Part shown: one piece after another, positions 56,034 through 64,000 of the stretch
Layout: each line of letters starts with the position of its first letter
How positions within the stretch are numbered: position 1 is the first letter of the stretch
From: Pedococcus_A sp963730585
Lineage (GTDB): Bacteria > Actinomycetota > Actinomycetes > Actinomycetales > Dermatophilaceae
Length of the DNA stretch: 64,000 bases
Assembly (NCBI GenBank): GCA_963730585.1
Contig: CAVSSL010000011.1
Coordinates: 930,001-994,000 of the forward strand
Reading direction: 5' to 3'
The notes under the pieces: model-generated
Seen by the model: the letters and a program-made list of their open reading frames with translations, nothing else
Databases searched by the model: none
What the model was told of the DNA's origin: nothing
Translations under genes and position numbers: made by a program

Positions 56034-57318
56034 AGGCCGGCTCGCTGGTGCCGAGCACGGACGCGAACGCCTTGCGGGTGTTCTCGTCGGGGTCGCCGGG
56101 CGGCGCCGACGCGCTGGGGCGGCTCGCCGCGCTCAGGTAGAACCGGACCAGAGCCTTCTCGCCGTGCCGGTCGGCGATGCGGCAGGCGGCCAGCCAGGCG
56201 GCGTTGTAGCTGGGGGCGATGGTCGAGGTCGACGGGTCGAAGTCGCGCTCGGTCGGCAGGGTGCGGGGACCGCTCCCCTGCCGCACGCGGTCCAGCAGCG
56301 CGTCCGCAATGGTCGTGCGGGGCAGGTCGACCGCGCTGTAGCCGATGTAGTCGGCCAGACCTTCCGACAGCCAGAGCGGCACGGGGCGGTTGGTCGAGGC
56401 CCGCACCGCGACGTGCGTCGTCTCATGGGTGATGACCACCTGCCGGCCGGTCGGCTGCAGCCGCGCAAAGGCCTGCGGGTTGACCACGATGCGGTCGGAG
56501 CCGGCCCGGCCGTCGGCACCGAGCGAGCCGTCGGTGACGGCCGCCACCTGCTCGACGCTGGCCGCGGACTGTCCCAGCTGCTCGGCCATCTCGCCGGCGG
56601 TCGCGGGCACCACCAGCACGAGCCGCGAGCCCCACGGCCGGGTCCAGACCCGCTCGACCCGGCTGACGGCCTCGTCGCCGAGGCGCAGGTAGCCGGTGAG
56701 GTCGCGCACTCCCCCGCTGCCCACCACGAGGGTGGTCCGGCTCGAGGCGACGCGCAGGTCGGGCAGGTCCCACAGCTGCGCCTGGGTGCCGCCGTCCGAG
56801 TCGTCAGCGAGCTTCCAGCCGCCGGCCCGGCTGACCGCGGTCAGGTGCGTCTCGTAGGTGCGCGGCAGCCGGTCCCAGCCCTTGAGCGTGTAGCGGCCCT
56901 CGACGCGCGCGACCCACGCGTCCGGTCCGACCTCGGCTGCCCGCTCGGCGCCCAGCGCGGCTGCCGGCTCGGGTGTCCCGTAGTCGAAGGTGCCCAGCGG
57001 CAGGCGCACGAGGTTGTCGAAGACCTCGAGCTGGCGCAGCCCGAAGCCCGACCTCGGGTCGTCAAGGGTGGCGGCGAACCGGGCCCGGTCGTGGGCGAGC
57101 ACCGCCTTCGCCCGTTCGTCGAGCAGCTCCTGCAGGGCCTCGACCCGGGCGACGTCGGGGTCGACCGTCGGGCTGCCGGCCGACGGCGCCGCCGGGGCAC
57201 TCGCGCTGGGGCCGCCCGTCGGTCGGTCCAGCTCGACGGCGGTGCGCTCCGAGCAGCCGACCAGGCCGGCCGCGAGGACGGCGGCGGCCAGCGCGGAGAC
57301 ACGTCGCGTCGTCGTCAC
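55987..57318 (-). CDS. Lipoprotein metallopeptidase (peptidase MA-like)
   Basis: A 443-residue exported lipoprotein: signal with lipobox LVGC (Cys22), then a Pro/Ala/Ser linker. A domain with EALQELLDERAKAVLAHD precedes the zinc protease site ITHETTHVAVRA (HExxH) with the third-ligand Glu region PLWLSEGLADYIGY. The layout matches peptidase MA/M1-like gluzincins of unknown substrate. GTG start with TACGAT 6 nt upstream (leaderless). Confidence 0.85.
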   Translation of the reverse strand: MTTTRRVSALAAAVLAAGLVGCSERTAVELDRPTGGPSASAPAAPSAGSPTVDPDVARVEALQELLDERAKAVLAHDRARFAATLDDPRSGFGLRQLEVFDNLVRLPLGTFDYGTPEPAAALGAERAAEVGPDAWVARVEGRYTLKGWDRLPRTYETHLTAVSRAGGWKLADDSDGGTQAQLWDLPDLRVASSRTTLVVGSGGVRDLTGYLRLGDEAVSRVERVWTRPWGSRLVLVVPATAGEMAEQLGQSAASVEQVAAVTDGSLGADGRAGSDRIVVNPQAFARLQPTGRQVVITHETTHVAVRASTNRPVPLWLSEGLADYIGYSAVDLPRTTIADALLDRVRQGSGPRTLPTERDFDPSTSTIAPSYNAAWLAACRIADRHGEKALVRFYLSAASRPSASAPPGDPDENTRKAFASVLGTSEPAFTREWLSYLRRLARA

Positions 57319-57324
57319 GCCGTC

Positions 57325-57330
57325 ATCGTA
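57325..57330 (-). promoter_or_regulatory. Leaderless -10 (TACGAT)
   Basis: TACGAT on the minus strand, 6 nt before the GTG at 57318. Confidence 0.6.
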
Positions 57331-57345
57331 GGCAGGCGCCGCGGG

Positions 57346-57564
57346 TCAGCCGACCGCGCGCACCCCCTGCCAGGGCTCGCGGCGCGCCCGAAGGCCGGCG
57401 GCCTCCTGAGGCGCCACGAGACCGGAGGCGACGAACAGCGTCACCGCGGCACGCTCCGAGGCGTCGAGCGGCAGGTCGGCAGTCGGCGGCTCCAGCAGCG
57501 CCGTCACCATGCAGTCACCGCACTGGAGCTCGCGGACTGGGCAGGACGTGCAGTCGATGATCAC
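57346..57564 (-). CDS. Small CxxC protein, conserved in actinobacteria
   Basis: A 72-residue protein with CTSCPVRELQCGDCMV (two Cys pairs near the start), then a helical part. The Cys spacing suggests a zinc or Fe-S site. The function is unknown. Start at GTG 57564 with AAGGAAGGGG 8-9 nt upstream; a GTG 9 nt earlier is possible. It is divergent from the DEDDh nuclease gene. It lies just upstream of the metallopeptidase gene, whose leaderless -10 falls in the 27-nt gap between them. Confidence 0.75.
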   Translation of the reverse strand: MIIDCTSCPVRELQCGDCMVTALLEPPTADLPLDASERAAVTLFVASGLVAPQEAAGLRARREPWQGVRAVG

Positions 57565-57692
57565 CGTGATCACCCCTTCCTTTGCTACTGCCCACCACCG
57601 TAGGAAGGACCACCGACAACGCACCCCGGGCACCCGGTGGACACCGGTCCACGACCCCCAGTGGCGCGCCTTCGACGGGCTGTCGGCGCCCC

Positions 57693-57702
57693 GGCATACC
57701 GT
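57693..57702 (+). promoter_or_regulatory. Leaderless -10 (TACCGT) embedded in a GGCATACC element
   Basis: GGCATACC (57693-57700) overlaps TACCGT (57697-57702), which is 7 nt before the ATG at 57710. Here the repeat element doubles as the -10 region. Confidence 0.55.
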
Positions 57703-57709
57703 CTGGCGC

Positions 57710-59428
57710 ATGCAGATGGTCCAAGGCACGTTCGACGACCTGGGCACCGCGCTCTCCGGTGTCACGTTCGTCGTCGTCGACCTCGAGACCACCGGCGGCA
57801 GCCCCGCCGAGTCGCAGATCACCGAGATCGGCGCCGTGAAGGTCCGCGGCGGCGAGGTGCTCGGGGAGTTCCAGACCCTGGTCAACCCCGGCGCCCCGAT
57901 CCCGGCGTTCATCCAGGTGCTCACCGGCATCACCGACGCGATGGTCGCCACGGCCCCGCGCATCGACACGGCCCTGCCGGCCTTCCTGGAGTTCGCCCGC
58001 GGGTCGGTGCTGGTGGCCCACAACGCCGGGTTCGACATCTCCTTCCTCAAGGCGGCCGCGGCCCGCACGGGCAACCGCTGGCCCGGCTTCGAGGTGCTCG
58101 ACACCGTCACCCTCGCCCGGCAGCTGGTACCCCGCGACGAGGTGCGCAACCACAAGCTCTCGACGCTCGCGGCGCTGTTCGGCTCGCCGACCACGCCCGA
58201 CCACCGGGCGCTGCACGACGCCCGCGCCACCGTCGACGTGCTGCACGCCCTCATCGGGCGGGTGGGCAACCTCGGGGTGCACACCCTCGAGGAGCTGAGC
58301 AGCTACACCTCGCGCGTGACGCCGGCGACCCGCCGCAAGCGCTACCTCGCCCAGGACCTGCCCTCCGCCCCGGGCGTCTACCTGTTCAAGGACGGCAACG
58401 GCCGCGTGCTCTACGTCGGCACGTCGGTCAACATCCGCACCCGGGTGCGCAGCTACTTCACCGCCTCCGAGCAGCGCACCCGGATGGCTGAGATGGTCCG
58501 GCTGGCCGAGAGCGTGACGCCCATCGTCTGCGCCACCACCCTCGAGGCCGAGGTGCGCGAGCTGCGCCTCATCGCCGAGCACAAGCCGCGGTACAACCGG
58601 CGCTCCAAGGCCCCCGAGCGCGGCGTGTGGGTCAAGCTCACCGTCGAGGCGTTTCCCCGGCTGAGCATGGTGCGCGAGGTGCGCGCCGACGGGGCACGCT
58701 ACATCGGTCCCTTCTCCAGCCGTGGCTCCGCCGAGGCCGCCATCGCCGCGGTCCACGAGGTCGTCCCGCTGCGCCAGTGCGTGCAGCGGCTCTCCCCCGC
58801 GAAGCGGGTCAGCGCCTGCGCGCTGGCCGACATGGGCCGCTGCGGTGCGCCGTGCACGGGAGCCCAGAGCGTGGAGGAGTATGCCGCGGTGGCGGTCCGC
58901 GCGGGTGTCGCCCTGGCAGGTGACAGCCGCGAGGTCGTCACAGCCCTGCGGGCGCGGATGGTCACCCTCGCCGAGCAGGAGCGCTTCGAGGACGCCGGTG
59001 TGCTGCGCGACCGGCTGCTCGCCCTCGTCCGCGGCATGGCCCGGACCCAACGCATCGCTCCGCTGGCGTCCAGCGCCGAGGTCGTCGCCGCCAGGCCGGC
59101 CGCCCTCGGCGGGTGGGAGCTGGTGTGCGTCCGCCACGGACGCCTGGCCGGCAGCAGCACCTCCCCCCGCGGGGCGGACCCGATGCCCTACGTCGAGGCC
59201 CTGCGCGCCAGCGCCGAGGCCGTCACCCCCTCGCCTGCCCCGGCGCCCGCCGCCACGGCCGAGGAGTCGGAGAAGATCCTGCGCTGGCTCGAGACGCCCG
59301 GCGTGCGGCTCGTCGACCTCGAGGGACAGTGGACCTGCCCGGTCGGGGGTGCCGGCGCAGCCCGGGCCCAGCTCGAGCCGCAGGCGGTGTCGCGCCACGA
59401 GGCGGCAGGCTTCGTCGCCGCGTCCTGA
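57710..59428 (+). CDS. DEDDh 3'-5' exonuclease fused to UvrC-like GIY-YIG nuclease
   Basis: A 572-residue protein. Residues 1-185 form a DnaQ-type exonuclease: VVVDLETTGGSPAE (Asp-x-Glu), VLVAHNAGFDISFL, and HRALHDARATVDVL (His-Asp). From about residue 220 a GIY-YIG domain (APGVYLFKDGNGRVLYVGTS, then NIRTRVRSYF) is followed by a UvrC-like middle with four Cys and a UvrB-binding-like segment. It is the counterpart of Rv2191 and of E. coli Cho-type nucleases, with a likely role in excision repair. The start fits the TACCGT leaderless promoter. One in-frame GTATGCC element. Confidence 0.9.
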   Translation: MQMVQGTFDDLGTALSGVTFVVVDLETTGGSPAESQITEIGAVKVRGGEVLGEFQTLVNPGAPIPAFIQVLTGITDAMVATAPRIDTALPAFLEFARGSVLVAHNAGFDISFLKAAAARTGNRWPGFEVLDTVTLARQLVPRDEVRNHKLSTLAALFGSPTTPDHRALHDARATVDVLHALIGRVGNLGVHTLEELSSYTSRVTPATRRKRYLAQDLPSAPGVYLFKDGNGRVLYVGTSVNIRTRVRSYFTASEQRTRMAEMVRLAESVTPIVCATTLEAEVRELRLIAEHKPRYNRRSKAPERGVWVKLTVEAFPRLSMVREVRADGARYIGPFSSRGSAEAAIAAVHEVVPLRQCVQRLSPAKRVSACALADMGRCGAPCTGAQSVEEYAAVAVRAGVALAGDSREVVTALRARMVTLAEQERFEDAGVLRDRLLALVRGMARTQRIAPLASSAEVVAARPAALGGWELVCVRHGRLAGSSTSPRGADPMPYVEALRASAEAVTPSPAPAPAATAEESEKILRWLETPGVRLVDLEGQWTCPVGGAGAARAQLEPQAVSRHEAAGFVAAS

Positions 59429-59450
59429 GCGTCGCCACCGGCCTCGGCAC

Positions 59451-59456
59451 TACTGT
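59451..59456 (+). promoter_or_regulatory. Leaderless -10 (TACTGT)
   Basis: TACTGT, then 6 nt, then GTG at 59463. Confidence 0.6.
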
Positions 59457-59462
59457 GGGCCC

Positions 59463-59747
59463 GTGATCTCTGCCATCGTCCTCATCAACGCCGAAGTCGA
59501 CCGCATCCCCGAGGTGGCCCAGGCCATCGCCGAGCTCGACGGCGTGAGCGAGGTCTACTCGGTGGCCGGCGACGTCGACCTCATCGCCATGGTGCGGGTG
59601 CGGGCCCACGAGGAGCTCGCCGACGTCATCGCCGACCGGCTGAACAAGGTCGACGGCGTCACCGGCACCTCGACCCACATCGCGTTCCGGACCTACTCCC
59701 GGCACGACCTCGAGGCGGCGTTCAGCCTCGGCCTCGACGACGCCTAG
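59463..59747 (+). CDS. Stand-alone Lrp/AsnC ligand-binding (RAM) domain protein
   Basis: A 94-residue RAM domain without a DNA-binding part: SAIVLINAEVDRIPEVAQAI, then GVSEVYSVAGDVDLIAMV. Stand-alone RAM proteins bind amino acids as oligomers and may modulate partners; its convergent neighbour is trpD. GTG start supported by TACTGT 6 nt upstream. It cannot bind DNA alone. Confidence 0.88.
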   Translation: MISAIVLINAEVDRIPEVAQAIAELDGVSEVYSVAGDVDLIAMVRVRAHEELADVIADRLNKVDGVTGTSTHIAFRTYSRHDLEAAFSLGLDDA

Positions 59748-59793
59748 GTCGAGAGGGCGTCCAGCCCCGACGACGCAGGGTGTGCCGCCCGCC

Positions 59794-60861
59794 TCAGAGG
59801 TCGTCGCGCTGGGTCGCCTGGGCCCAGGCGTCGAGCCGGCGCAGGGCCTCGCCCGAGTCCAGGGCCTGCTCGGCCCGGTCCATGCCGCGGCGCACGCCGG
59901 CGACGAAGTCCTCCTCGGTGCTTCCGGCGTCCGGCTCGGTCAACGCCAACGCGATCCCGGCGTTGAGCACCACCGCGTCCCGCACCGGGGAGCGCTGTCC
60001 CTCGAAGACCTGCCGGGCCACGCCGGCGTTGTGCGCGGCGTCGGCACCCCGCAGGGTCTCCAGCGGGTGCAGCTCGAGCCCGACGTCGCGCGGGTCGAGC
60101 CGGTGCTCGCGCACCTGGCCGGCGCGGACCCACCACACCTGCGACGTCGTGCTGATCGTGAGCTCGTCGAGCCCGTCGTCGCCGCGGAACACCGCCGCGT
60201 CCTTCCCCCGCCCGGCGAACACGCCGGCCATGAGCGGAGCCACGCGGGCATCGGCGACGCCCACGGCGGCATACGTCGGGCGCGCCGGGTTGGTGAGCGG
60301 ACCCAGGAGGTTGAAGGCGGTGCCGACGCCGAGGTCCCGGCGGGCCACGGCGGCGTGCCGCATCGAGGGGTGGAAAGTCTGCGCGAAGCAGAACGTGATG
60401 CCGGCGAGGTCGGCGACCCGCACCACCTGGTCAGGGCTCAAGGTGAGGTTGACCCCGAGGGCCTCCAGCACGTCCGCGGAGCCGGAGGACGACGAGGCCG
60501 CCCGGTTGCCGTGCTTGACCACGCGGATCCCGCTGGCGGCGATGACGATCGAGGCCATCGTGGAGATGTTGACCGTGTGGGCGCGGTCGCCGCCGGTGCC
60601 CACGATGTCCAGGCTCGGCTCGGCGACGGTGATGGGCCGCGCGTGGGCGAGCATGACGTCGGCCAGCCCGCGCACCTCGTCGACGCTCTCGCCCTTGGCG
60701 CGCAGGGCCACCAGGAAGCCGGCCTGCTGCACCGGTGAGGCCTCGCCGGTCATGATCTGGTCCATCGCCCAGGCCGCAGTCTCGGTGCTCAGGTCCTGGC
60801 CCGCGAGAAGTGAGGCCAGGAGGTCCGGCCACGTGAACGCGGCCGGCGCCGGGGAGGCCAT
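59794..60861 (-). CDS. trpD: Anthranilate phosphoribosyltransferase
   Basis: A 355-residue enzyme of tryptophan synthesis that joins anthranilate and PRPP. PRPP loop DIVGTGGDRAHTVNIST, KHGNRAASSSSGSADVLEALG and the substrate segment FHPSMRHAAVARRDLG are complete. It corresponds to Rv2192c. ATG at 60861, 5 nt after the receiver-like gene stop, so the two are in one transcript. One in-frame GTATGCC element (Thr-Tyr TAT-Ala). Confidence 0.93.
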   Translation of the reverse strand: MASPAPAAFTWPDLLASLLAGQDLSTETAAWAMDQIMTGEASPVQQAGFLVALRAKGESVDEVRGLADVMLAHARPITVAEPSLDIVGTGGDRAHTVNISTMASIVIAASGIRVVKHGNRAASSSSGSADVLEALGVNLTLSPDQVVRVADLAGITFCFAQTFHPSMRHAAVARRDLGVGTAFNLLGPLTNPARPTYAAVGVADARVAPLMAGVFAGRGKDAAVFRGDDGLDELTISTTSQVWWVRAGQVREHRLDPRDVGLELHPLETLRGADAAHNAGVARQVFEGQRSPVRDAVVLNAGIALALTEPDAGSTEEDFVAGVRRGMDRAEQALDSGEALRRLDAWAQATQRDDL

Positions 60862-60866
60862 CGGCG

Positions 60867-61331
60867 TCAGGCCGTTGCCGCGTGGCCGCGGCGCCCCAGC
60901 TCGGCGACCGCGGACGCGAGGGCGATGGGGTCGAGCGGGTGCGGCACCGCGAGGTCGGCCTGCGACCAGGTGGCCAGCCAGCCGTCCTGCGGCCGCCCGG
61001 TCAGCACCAGGATCGGCGGGCAGCTGTACAGCTCGTTCTTCAGCTGGCGGCACAGGCCCAGGCCACCGGTCGGGGCAGCCTCGCCGTCGAGCACCAGCAC
61101 GTCGAAGCGGCCGTTCTCCACGGCCTCGATGACCGCAGGAGCGGTGGCGCACTCACGCCACGAGGTGACCTCGACGTCACGCGCCGGACGGCGGCCGACG
61201 TTGACGCGGACGGCGTCGCGGGTGGTGATGTCGTCGCTGTAGAGCAGCACCGAGATCTGGCGGACGGCGGAGCCGGCACCGGCCGTCGTCGAGGCCGGGG
61301 TCGAGGCTGCGGTCGCGTGCGGAGCGGTCAT
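60867..61331 (-). CDS. Receiver-like protein without an output domain
   Basis: A 154-residue protein with a response regulator fold. It keeps the acidic pair (LLYSDDITTRD), the central Asp (DVLVLDGEAAP) and Thr (LVLTGRPQ), but the conserved Lys is replaced in LAVPHPLDP. It may be a non-switching or atypical receiver. No DNA-binding domain follows. It precedes trpD with 5 nt between stop and start. ATG with TAGGAT ending 7 nt upstream (leaderless). Confidence 0.75.
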   Translation of the reverse strand: MTAPHATAASTPASTTAGAGSAVRQISVLLYSDDITTRDAVRVNVGRRPARDVEVTSWRECATAPAVIEAVENGRFDVLVLDGEAAPTGGLGLCRQLKNELYSCPPILVLTGRPQDGWLATWSQADLAVPHPLDPIALASAVAELGRRGHAATA

Positions 61332-61338
61332 GCGGTGA

Positions 61339-61344
61339 ATCCTA
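61339..61344 (-). promoter_or_regulatory. Leaderless -10 (TAGGAT) of the receiver-like/trpD operon
   Basis: TAGGAT on the minus strand, 7 nt before the ATG at 61331. Confidence 0.65.
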
Positions 61345-61537
61345 GCGGGGGCGGCGAACGGCGCCGGATGGCCTCCCTCGGAGGGTCCACGACCCCCTCG
61401 ACGCGCGACCCGACCCGCCTCGCCCCACACTGCCGTCGAGCCCCATCACGCAGGCCACGGGCGCGTCGACCCCACCCGCCCCGCACGCGCACGACAGCCA
61501 ACGGGGGGTCGACGGTGTGCCGCGAGGCGAATGTGGC

Positions 61538-61543
61538 AATAAT
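61538..61543 (+). promoter_or_regulatory. Leaderless -10 (AATAAT) of ctaE
   Basis: AATAAT, then 7 nt, then GTG at 61551. This argues for the GTG over the in-frame ATG at 61542, which overlaps the hexamer. Confidence 0.6.
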
Positions 61544-61550
61544 GGCGCAC

Positions 61551-62216
61551 GTGGCGACAGCATCCGCAGTGCACTCAGGTACCCCCGGCCCCGTGGGGTC
61601 GATTCCCGGACACGGTCCCGTGACCCGACCGAACATGGTCTCGGTCGGCACGATCGTGTGGCTCTCCAGCGAGCTGATGTTCTTCGCGGGTCTGTTCGCG
61701 ATGTACTTCACGATCCGCGGCGTCGAGACCGAGCTGTGGAGCGAGCGGACGAGCATCCTGAACGTCCCCTTCGCCACCGTGAACACCCTGATCCTCGTGA
61801 TCTCCTCGGTGTGGTGCCAGCTCGGCGTGCACGCGGCGGAGCACGGCAAGGCCCACCGGGGCGACGCCAAGCTCTTCAGCATCAGCGCGTGGGGCATGCG
61901 CGAGTGGTACGTGCTGACCTACATCTTCGGCGCGATCTTCGTCTCCGGGCAGGTGCTCGAGTACTCCGAGCTCGTCCACGAGGGCGTGACGCTCGCCTCC
62001 GACGCCTACGGCTCGGTCTTCTACCTGACCACGGGCTTCCACGCCCTGCACGTCACCGGCGGCCTCCTCGCCTTCCTCCTCATCATCGGCCGCACCTTCA
62101 CGACGCGGACCTACAGCCACAACCAGGCTGCGGGCGCCGTCGTGACCTCGTACTACTGGCACTTCGTCGACGTCGTGTGGATCGCGCTGTTCGCCACGAT
62201 CTACCTGCTGAAGTGA
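61551..62216 (+). CDS. ctaE: Cytochrome aa3 oxidase subunit III
   Basis: A 221-residue membrane subunit with five to six hydrophobic segments. PNMVSVGTIVWLSSELMFFA, FYLTTGFHALHVTGGL and the C-terminal SYYWHFVDVVWIALFATIYL are family hallmarks. It is part of the proton-pumping cytochrome bcc-aa3 supercomplex of actinobacteria, as shown by the following qcrC and qcrA. GTG start chosen from the promoter position. Confidence 0.93.
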   Translation: MATASAVHSGTPGPVGSIPGHGPVTRPNMVSVGTIVWLSSELMFFAGLFAMYFTIRGVETELWSERTSILNVPFATVNTLILVISSVWCQLGVHAAEHGKAHRGDAKLFSISAWGMREWYVLTYIFGAIFVSGQVLEYSELVHEGVTLASDAYGSVFYLTTGFHALHVTGGLLAFLLIIGRTFTTRTYSHNQAAGAVVTSYYWHFVDVVWIALFATIYLLK

Positions 62217-62280
62217 CAGCAATCCAACGCCGCACCCCCCACCGAACCACTCGACGACCGCACACGCACAGGAGCGCACT

Positions 62281-63066
62281 GTGAACGCACTGGCCGCCCG
62301 CCGACGGCACCCGGCCGCCATCGCCCTCCTCATCCTGGTGGGCCTGCTGGTGACCGGTGCGGCGTACGCCGCCCTGGCGCCGAAGCCGGCCCAGGCCTCC
62401 GCCGTGAGCGCCGACCAGGTCGAGCAGGGCAAGAAGCTCTTCCAGGCCAACTGCTCGACCTGCCACGGGCTGGGCGCCGAGGGCACGAAGGACGGGCCGA
62501 GCCTGGCCGGGGTCGGTGCCGCCGCCGTCGACTTCCAGGTCGGCACCGGTCGCATGCCCATGACGCGTCCGGACGTGCAGGCCCCGCGCAAGGACGAGGT
62601 GGTCTTCAGCGACGAGGAGATCGCCGCGATGGCCGCCTACGTGGCCTCGCTGGCCCCCGGGCCGGCCGTGCCCGACGAGGAGTACACCTCCGGCGAGGGC
62701 GGTGACGTCGCCAAGGGCGCCGAGCTCTTCCGCGTCAACTGCGCCATGTGCCACAACTTCGCCGGCTCCGGCGGTGCGCTGACCCGGGGCAAGTACGCCC
62801 CGTCCCTGCGCGACGTCGAGGGCAAGCACATCTACGAGGCGATGGTCACCGGCCCCCAGTCGATGCCCGTCTTCAACGACACGAACATCAGCCCGGAGAG
62901 CAAGCGCGACATCGTCGCCTTCCTGCACACGCTGGACAAGCAGGAGAACGTCGGCGGCATGACGCTGGGCAACCTCGGCCCCGTCTCCGAGGGACTGTTC
63001 ATCTGGGTGTTCGGTCTCGGCATCATGATCGGCTTGGCCGTCTGGCTCGGACAGAAATCCGCCTGA
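62281..63066 (+). CDS. qcrC: Cytochrome bc1 complex diheme cytochrome c subunit
   Basis: A 261-residue membrane-anchored diheme cytochrome c. N-terminal membrane segment (about residues 15-32), heme sites CSTCHG and CAMCHN, late axial-Met region QSMPVFNDTNISPESK, and a C-terminal membrane helix GLFIWVFGLGIMIGLAVWL. It relays electrons from the bc complex to aa3 oxidase, replacing a soluble cytochrome c. GTG start, CAGGAG upstream, 64 nt after ctaE. Confidence 0.95.
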   Translation: MNALAARRRHPAAIALLILVGLLVTGAAYAALAPKPAQASAVSADQVEQGKKLFQANCSTCHGLGAEGTKDGPSLAGVGAAAVDFQVGTGRMPMTRPDVQAPRKDEVVFSDEEIAAMAAYVASLAPGPAVPDEEYTSGEGGDVAKGAELFRVNCAMCHNFAGSGGALTRGKYAPSLRDVEGKHIYEAMVTGPQSMPVFNDTNISPESKRDIVAFLHTLDKQENVGGMTLGNLGPVSEGLFIWVFGLGIMIGLAVWLGQKSA

Positions 63067-63112
63067 TGCCCCCCGCACTCGACCACTGCGAACCGACAGG
63101 ATCGACCACAGC

Positions 63113-64000
63113 ATGAACGAACACGGCACTGAGCACGGCGGCCAGGTGGCGCAGCCGGGATCCGAGGGCTACGGCAGCTCTGCGGTGCGGCTCGACCAGG
63201 GGCACATCGAGGGCACGGGCGGCCTGCCCGAGCGCTTCGAGAACCCCGGCTTCCCCCCGCACATCCACCGGGCCGCGGACCTCGACGAGCGCGCCGCCAA
63301 GCGGGCCGAGAAGCAGGTCGCCACGCTGTTCGGCCTCTCGATGCTCGGCACCCTCGTCTTCATCGTGGCCTACTTCGCCATCCCGATGGAGAACCAGGTC
63401 TTCATCCCGGGCATCGGCAGGGCCAACGCGTCCAACGTCGTCCTCGGTGTCTCGCTGGCCTTCGGCCTGCTCGGCATCGGCCTCGGTGCGGTCCACTGGG
63501 CCAAGACCCTGATGCCGGACGAGGAGATGGTCGAGGAGCGCCACCCGCTGCGCTCGTCCGACGAGGCCCGCGGCGGGTTCGTCAAGACCATGCTCACCGG
63601 TGGCACCGACGCGCAGCTCGACCGTCGTCCGCTCATCAAGTACAGCCTCGGCGGCGCGCTCGGCCTCTTCGCGCTCCCCATCGTGCTGCAGGTGGCCGGC
63701 AGCCTCGGCCCGCTGCCGAAGGACGAGCTGTCCAAGACCATGTGGAAGAAGGGCGACCGCCTCGTGCGCGACCCCGAGCGCACCCCGATCAAGGCGACCG
63801 ACGTGACCATCGGTTCGGTCTTCCACGTGCTGCCCGAGTCCATCAAGGAGTCGGAGCACGTCCTCGAGGACAAGGCCAAGGCCGCCGTCCTCCTCATGCG
63901 CCTCGAGCCCGAGGCCATCAAGGTCGCCAAGGCGCGCGACTGGGGCTACGAGGGCATCGTCGCCTACTCGAAGATCTGCACGCACGTGGGCTGCCCCGTC
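63113..64000 (+). CDS. qcrA: Cytochrome bc1 complex Rieske iron-sulfur subunit (partial, 3' end missing)
   Basis: The first 296 residues are present. The long hydrophilic N-terminus and three hydrophobic segments (about residues 72-90, 102-122 and 176-195) are typical of actinobacterial Rieske proteins, which have three membrane helices. The first half of the cluster motif, CTHVGCP, lies at the very edge; the second half is outside. ATG 46 nt after qcrC. qcrB would be expected next. Confidence 0.94.
   Translation, partial: MNEHGTEHGGQVAQPGSEGYGSSAVRLDQGHIEGTGGLPERFENPGFPPHIHRAADLDERAAKRAEKQVATLFGLSMLGTLVFIVAYFAIPMENQVFIPGIGRANASNVVLGVSLAFGLLGIGLGAVHWAKTLMPDEEMVEERHPLRSSDEARGGFVKTMLTGGTDAQLDRRPLIKYSLGGALGLFALPIVLQVAGSLGPLPKDELSKTMWKKGDRLVRDPERTPIKATDVTIGSVFHVLPESIKESEHVLEDKAKAAVLLMRLEPEAIKVAKARDWGYEGIVAYSKICTHVGCPV

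Overview
The window is high-GC actinobacterial chromosome, apparently all core or house-keeping sequence: no rRNA, tRNA, insertion sequence, prophage or CRISPR array was found. Gene content and order point to Micrococcales, most likely an Intrasporangiaceae-type organism (inference). From about 29.7 kb to the right edge the order follows, with gaps and insertions, the Mycobacterium tuberculosis block Rv2172c-Rv2195: metF-like, polyprenyl synthase, Rv2175c-type HTH, pknL, aroG, plsC-like, ArsA-type ATPase, SRPBCC, fadD15-like, DEDDh/GIY-YIG nuclease, trpD, ctaE, qcrC, qcrA.

Layout. 1-6 kb: a Pat-type GNAT/acyl-CoA synthetase (cut by the edge), a NodB lipoprotein, a nitroreductase, topoisomerase IV subunit A and a sucrase/ferredoxin-like protein. 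6-14 kb: a sugar ABC importer with a LacI regulator and a cre-like operator, facing an APC permease and a frameshifted GH13 alpha-glucosidase. 14-18 kb: topoisomerase IV subunit B and small conserved proteins (DUF7455, DUF456, DUF3040). 18-27.4 kb: a DNA damage block of DinB, a methyltransferase, a DnaE2-type polymerase in an operon with HEPN and DUF6504 proteins, and a divergent DUF222/HNH protein. Each of the two divergent promoters carries a perfect LexA box. 27.7-33.9 kb: YbaK-like deacylase, VOC protein, HAD phosphatase, MetF, polyprenyl synthase, Rv2175c-like HTH and a LysM/transglycosylase protein. 34-44 kb: PASTA kinase, DMT exporter, threonine aldolase, class II DAHP synthase, ABC exporter and a two-component system. 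44-57.6 kb: acyltransferase, hydrolase, two tandem ROK glucokinases coupled to an ArsA-type ATPase, SRPBCC proteins, acyl-CoA ligase, a frameshifted membrane protein and a lipoprotein metallopeptidase. 57.7-64 kb: nuclease, Lrp-type RAM protein, trpD, and the start of the cytochrome bcc-aa3 genes.

Three features cut across genes. (1) The heptamer GTATGCC/GGCATAC occurs at least 31 times, balanced between strands. It sits inside genes at the cost of rare codons (TAT, GCA, ATA) and between genes as a longer element close to GGTATGCCGYGTGG, twice forming the arms of terminator-like hairpins. It looks like an uptake-sequence-style or protein-bound chromosomal repeat. (2) About sixteen genes have a TANNNT-like hexamer exactly 6-7 nt before the start codon, the mark of leaderless transcripts. 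(3) Short tandem repeats of 14-15 bp recur between and inside genes.

The strongest candidates for new biology are the GTATGCC element and the LexA-flanked DUF6504-HEPN-DnaE2 / HNH block.
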